The notes under the pieces are model-generated. The model ran no database searches. It was not told the origin of the DNA and saw only the letters and a program-made list of their open reading frames with translations. From an uncultured Limnohabitans sp. (GTDB lineage: Bacteria > Pseudomonadota > Gammaproteobacteria > Burkholderiales > Burkholderiaceae_C): a stretch of 6,507 nucleotides of DNA. This document shows, in pieces, positions 6,036-6,507 of this stretch (within the stretch, counting starts at the first letter, position 1; each line of letters starts with the position of its first letter). A program made the position numbers and the translations under genes. The DNA lies in contig NZ_CALBEX010000397.1 in NCBI RefSeq assembly GCF_937889215.1, forward strand, positions 1 through 6,507. Direction: 5' to 3'.

Positions 6036-6507
6036 ATGCAATCAACCTTGTCCAAGACCGGCCTGAGTGAACACATCCGTTTGTGGTGGCAAGAGCTGTC
6101 GGAGTTTCCCTGGCGACAAATGGGCAGCGTCTTGGCCGAACGCTTTCGCGATGCCCGCCTGGGTGTCAGTGCCAGCTCGCTCACCTTCACCACCGTGTTG
6201 GCCTTGGTGCCCTTGTTCGCGTTGGGTTTGGCGGTGTTTTCAGCCTTTCCTGTGTTTGCCAAATTCCAAGACACGATCCAGCGCTGGTTGATCGAGAGCC
6301 TGGTGCCCGAGAGCATCGCACGGCAGGTGCTCAGTTACCTGACCCAGTTCTCGCGCAAGGCCAGCCGTTTGGGCACGGCAGGCCTGGCGGCAGTGCTCTT
6401 GTCGGCGGTGTTTTTGATGGTGACCATCGAGCGGACGCTGGGGCAGATCTGGCGGGTTCAACGCCAGCGTCCTTTGCCGCAAAAGGTCTTGCTGTATTGG
6501 TCGGCCA
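6036..6507 (+). CDS. YihY/BrkB family inner-membrane protein, N-terminal part (runs off window end)
   Basis: An open frame from ATG 6036 gives 157 residues with no stop before the window edge; full-length relatives are about 280-430 aa. The N-terminal cytoplasmic helix contains ELSEFPWRQMGSVLAERFRD (20-39). It leads into the family signature ASSLTFTTVLALVPLFALGL (46-65), which with the next residues forms the first membrane segment (~48-70). A second segment at ~112-131 (LGTAGLAAVLLSAVFLMVTI) is followed by IERTLGQIWRVQ (131-142), matching the family's conserved N/E-x(3,4)-IW region. The family was once mislabelled ribonuclease BN; it is a membrane protein of unsettled function, also called BrkB. 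It is transcribed away from the DUF2069 gene. No Shine-Dalgarno sequence is evident before the ATG. Confidence 0.92.
   Translation, partial: MQSTLSKTGLSEHIRLWWQELSEFPWRQMGSVLAERFRDARLGVSASSLTFTTVLALVPLFALGLAVFSAFPVFAKFQDTIQRWLIESLVPESIARQVLSYLTQFSRKASRLGTAGLAAVLLSAVFLMVTIERTLGQIWRVQRQRPLPQKVLLYWSA

Overview
The window is G+C-rich and looks like chromosomal core DNA from a betaproteobacterium. The best guess is Burkholderiales, Comamonadaceae-like. The reasons are the wording of the ThyA, DHFR, DUF2069 and YihY/BrkB proteins, and the DUF2069 gene lying head-to-head with a yihY-type gene. The genus cannot be fixed from the sequence alone. I saw no tRNA, rRNA, CRISPR array, insertion sequence or phage gene.

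Layout, left to right. (1) Positions 1-106, minus strand: the first codons of an exonuclease III (xth-type) gene, cut by the window edge. Its sequence stops resembling the family after about 24 codons. (2) Positions 107-314: a non-coding divergent spacer with an A-run and a small GC hairpin but no convincing promoter. (3) Positions 315-2615, plus strand: a large protein with about nine TPR-like repeats and a C-terminal GT41 (O-GlcNAc-transferase/SPINDLY-type) glycosyltransferase domain. It stands alone, with no visible glycan or flagellar partner genes. (4) Positions 2616-2710: a convergent spacer with a strong stem-loop whose U-tract faces the minus strand. (5) Positions 6014 down to 2711, minus strand: four closely spaced genes, transcribed in the order DUF2069 membrane protein, FAD-linked 2-hydroxyacid dehydrogenase, thyA, folA. 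They probably form one transcription unit ending at that stem-loop. (6) Position 6036 to the window end, plus strand: the N-terminal part of a YihY/BrkB-family inner-membrane protein, divergent from the DUF2069 gene with only 21 bp between the start codons.

Functionally, thyA and folA are a classic pair: thymidylate synthase oxidises methylene-THF to DHF while making dTMP, and DHFR reduces DHF back to THF. The FAD dehydrogenase upstream probably oxidises a D-2-hydroxyacid and passes electrons to the respiratory chain. A link to one-carbon metabolism through the SerA side product D-2-hydroxyglutarate is possible but speculative. The TPR-GT41 protein probably glycosylates protein substrates that are not encoded here. 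Nothing here clearly amounts to a new multi-gene system. The items most worth checking are the broken exonuclease III start, the altered active-site loop of the GT41 protein, and the very tight divergent start at 6015-6035.
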